Under the pieces are notes generated by a model. The model ran no database searches, had not been told where the DNA came from, and worked only from the letters and a program-made list of their open reading frames with translations. The position numbers and the translations under genes were made by a program. From assembly GCA_002441045.1 (NCBI GenBank), contig DJWQ01000090.1, positions 1 through 5,688 of the forward strand: a stretch of DNA of 5,688 nucleotides. The letters run 5' to 3'. This stretch comes from Firmicutes bacterium UBA6226. Lineage in GTDB: Bacteria > Bacillota_A > Clostridia > Peptostreptococcales > Acidaminobacteraceae. Numbering within the stretch: the first letter of the stretch is position 1; the number at the start of each line of letters is the position of its first letter. Below, one piece after another: positions 4,410 through 5,688 of this stretch.

Positions 4410-5688
4410 ATGAACGCAGAAGCATATTATTTAAAGTGGTTAAATGATTCTTATTTCGATGAGGCATTTAGAGAAGAATTGAAAGCGATAGAAAATAATC
4501 CTGAAGAAATTGAGGATCGATTTTATAAAGATTTAGAGTTTGGAACAGCTGGGATGAGAGGTGTTATCGGCGCTGGTAGAAATCGTATCAATCGATACAT
4601 TGTACGCAAGGCAACTCAAGGCTTTGTTAATTTTCTATTAGAGAGAAGAGATACTATTGATACAGCAAAATTTCAAAAATCGGTTGTCATCGCATATGAC
4701 TCAAGACGAAAATCATTAGAGTTTGCCATGGAAACGGCTCGAGTTATGGCTGCCAATGGCGTTACAGCATATGTATTTGATGATGTAAGAACGACACCAG
4801 AGCTTTCTTTTGCTGTTAGAGAGTTAAAATGCATGGGTGGCGTTATGATTACCGCAAGCCATAACCCGCCACAATACAACGGATATAAGGTATATGATGA
4901 AACTGGCTGCCAATTGGTGCCACACCTTGCAGATGCTTTAGTAGAACATGTTGAGGCGATTACAGATTTTGAACAAGTAAAAATTATGGATCGTAAAATC
5001 GCAGTAGAAAATAAACTTCTCAAAGTGATTAATGAAGAGGTGGATTTACCATATATTGAAATGGTTAAAAAGGTAACCTTCAGACCAGAGTTACTAAAAA
5101 CATCTAATTTAAAAGTCGTCTATACGCCTTTACATGGTACAGGTGGACATACCATTTCGAGAGTATTAAAGGAAATGTCATTCTCAAACTTAATTAAAGT
5201 AGATGAGCAAATGGCTCCAGACGGAGAATTTCCAACCTGTAACCAACCGAATCCTGAGAACGTTGAAGCGTTTGAATACGCAATAAAAACAGCGACAAAG
5301 TACGATGCCGATTTGTTAATTGCAACGGATCCAGACTGTGATAGAATCGGTTTAATGATTAAAGATGGTAATCATTATAAAGCAATCAATGGCAATCAAA
5401 TTGGTTCTTTATTTGTGGAATATGTTCTATCTTCTAGAAAAGATCTTTCAAAAGAGCATTTCATTGTTAACACAGTTGTTTCTTCGGATTTGGCAAAGGC
5501 ACAAGCTGAGTTTTTTGGCGTTTCGCTTAGAAAAACACTAACGGGTTTCAAATTTATTGGAGAACAAATCGAAAAGGATCCAAGTTTATTTGTTATGGGC
5601 TATGAAGAAAGCTATGGCTATCTCTTTGATCCTCATGTTAGAGACAAAGACGCTGTAATGGGGACTTTAATGGCGATTGAAATGGCAG
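4410..5688 (+). CDS. pgcA: Phosphoglucomutase/phosphomannomutase (PgcA-type), 3' end cut off
   Basis: An alpha-D-phosphohexomutase that interconverts glucose 1-phosphate and glucose 6-phosphate (possibly also mannose phosphates), feeding UDP-glucose for glycolipid and wall polymers. It is cytosolic and Mg-dependent. The frame stays open to the window edge with 426 complete codons; relatives such as Bacillus PgcA have about 580, so roughly 150 residues, including the phosphate-binding C-terminal domain, lie outside. Motifs in order: FGTAGMRG (44-51); phosphoserine loop TASHNPP with Ser150 (148-154); YTPLHGTGG (238-246); metal-binding DPDCDR (307-312); TGFKFIG (378-384); sugar-binding GYEESYGY (397-404). 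All catalytic residues in the visible part are intact. AAAGGAG (4398-4404) precedes the ATG by five bases. The FGTAGMRG and GYEESYGY forms favour the phosphoglucomutase/PMM2-like group over bacterial GlmM. Confidence 0.93.
   Translation, partial: MNAEAYYLKWLNDSYFDEAFREELKAIENNPEEIEDRFYKDLEFGTAGMRGVIGAGRNRINRYIVRKATQGFVNFLLERRDTIDTAKFQKSVVIAYDSRRKSLEFAMETARVMAANGVTAYVFDDVRTTPELSFAVRELKCMGGVMITASHNPPQYNGYKVYDETGCQLVPHLADALVEHVEAITDFEQVKIMDRKIAVENKLLKVINEEVDLPYIEMVKKVTFRPELLKTSNLKVVYTPLHGTGGHTISRVLKEMSFSNLIKVDEQMAPDGEFPTCNQPNPENVEAFEYAIKTATKYDADLLIATDPDCDRIGLMIKDGNHYKAINGNQIGSLFVEYVLSSRKDLSKEHFIVNTVVSSDLAKAQAEFFGVSLRKTLTGFKFIGEQIEKDPSLFVMGYEESYGYLFDPHVRDKDAVMGTLMAIEMA

Noticed and set aside
4673..5023. 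A 116-codon minus-strand reading frame
   Set aside because: It is antisense to the conserved phosphoglucomutase frame, which contains the family active-site motifs; this is a shadow frame.

Overview
The window is AT-rich DNA with strong AGGAGG-type ribosome binding sites, short gene spacings and U-tailed stem-loop terminators. Its proteins look like those of a low-GC Gram-positive bacterium. The flagellar rod genes, a FlgJ homologue lacking the muramidase domain, and a PgcA-type phosphoglucomutase point to a motile member of the Bacillota, most likely a Clostridia lineage. Genus and species cannot be read from the sequence.

Layout: positions 1-610 contain no convincing protein gene. This region carries four stem-loops, at least two good promoter-like sequences and, by inference, two short convergent RNAs of about 80 nt, each followed by two successive terminators. 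Position 611 begins a near-consensus sigma-D (sigma-28/FliA-type) flagellar promoter. It drives a three-gene cluster on the + strand: a FlgF/FlhO-like rod protein (667-1740), a FlgG/FlhP distal rod protein (1753-2547) and a small FlgJ-type rod-binding protein (2602-3012). A strong intrinsic terminator (3017-3062) closes this unit. Next comes a separately promoted patatin-like phospholipase (3113-4348). After another promoter-like site comes the 5' three quarters of a phosphoglucomutase/phosphomannomutase (4410 to the window end, cut off).

How the genes work together: the first three proteins form or chaperone the rod that crosses the peptidoglycan between the flagellar basal body and the hook. 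The sigma-D-type promoter places them under motility control. The patatin-like lipase and the sugar-phosphate mutase have their own promoter-like elements and appear to be housekeeping neighbours; nothing in the sequence ties them to the flagellum.

Most notable points: the sigma-D promoter overlaps the longest possible reading frame of the first rod gene and so fixes its true start at 667. That rod protein is about 90 residues longer than usual because it carries two diverged copies of the FlgE/F/G D1-type beta domain. The 5' intergenic region has the architecture of two unannotated small RNA genes.
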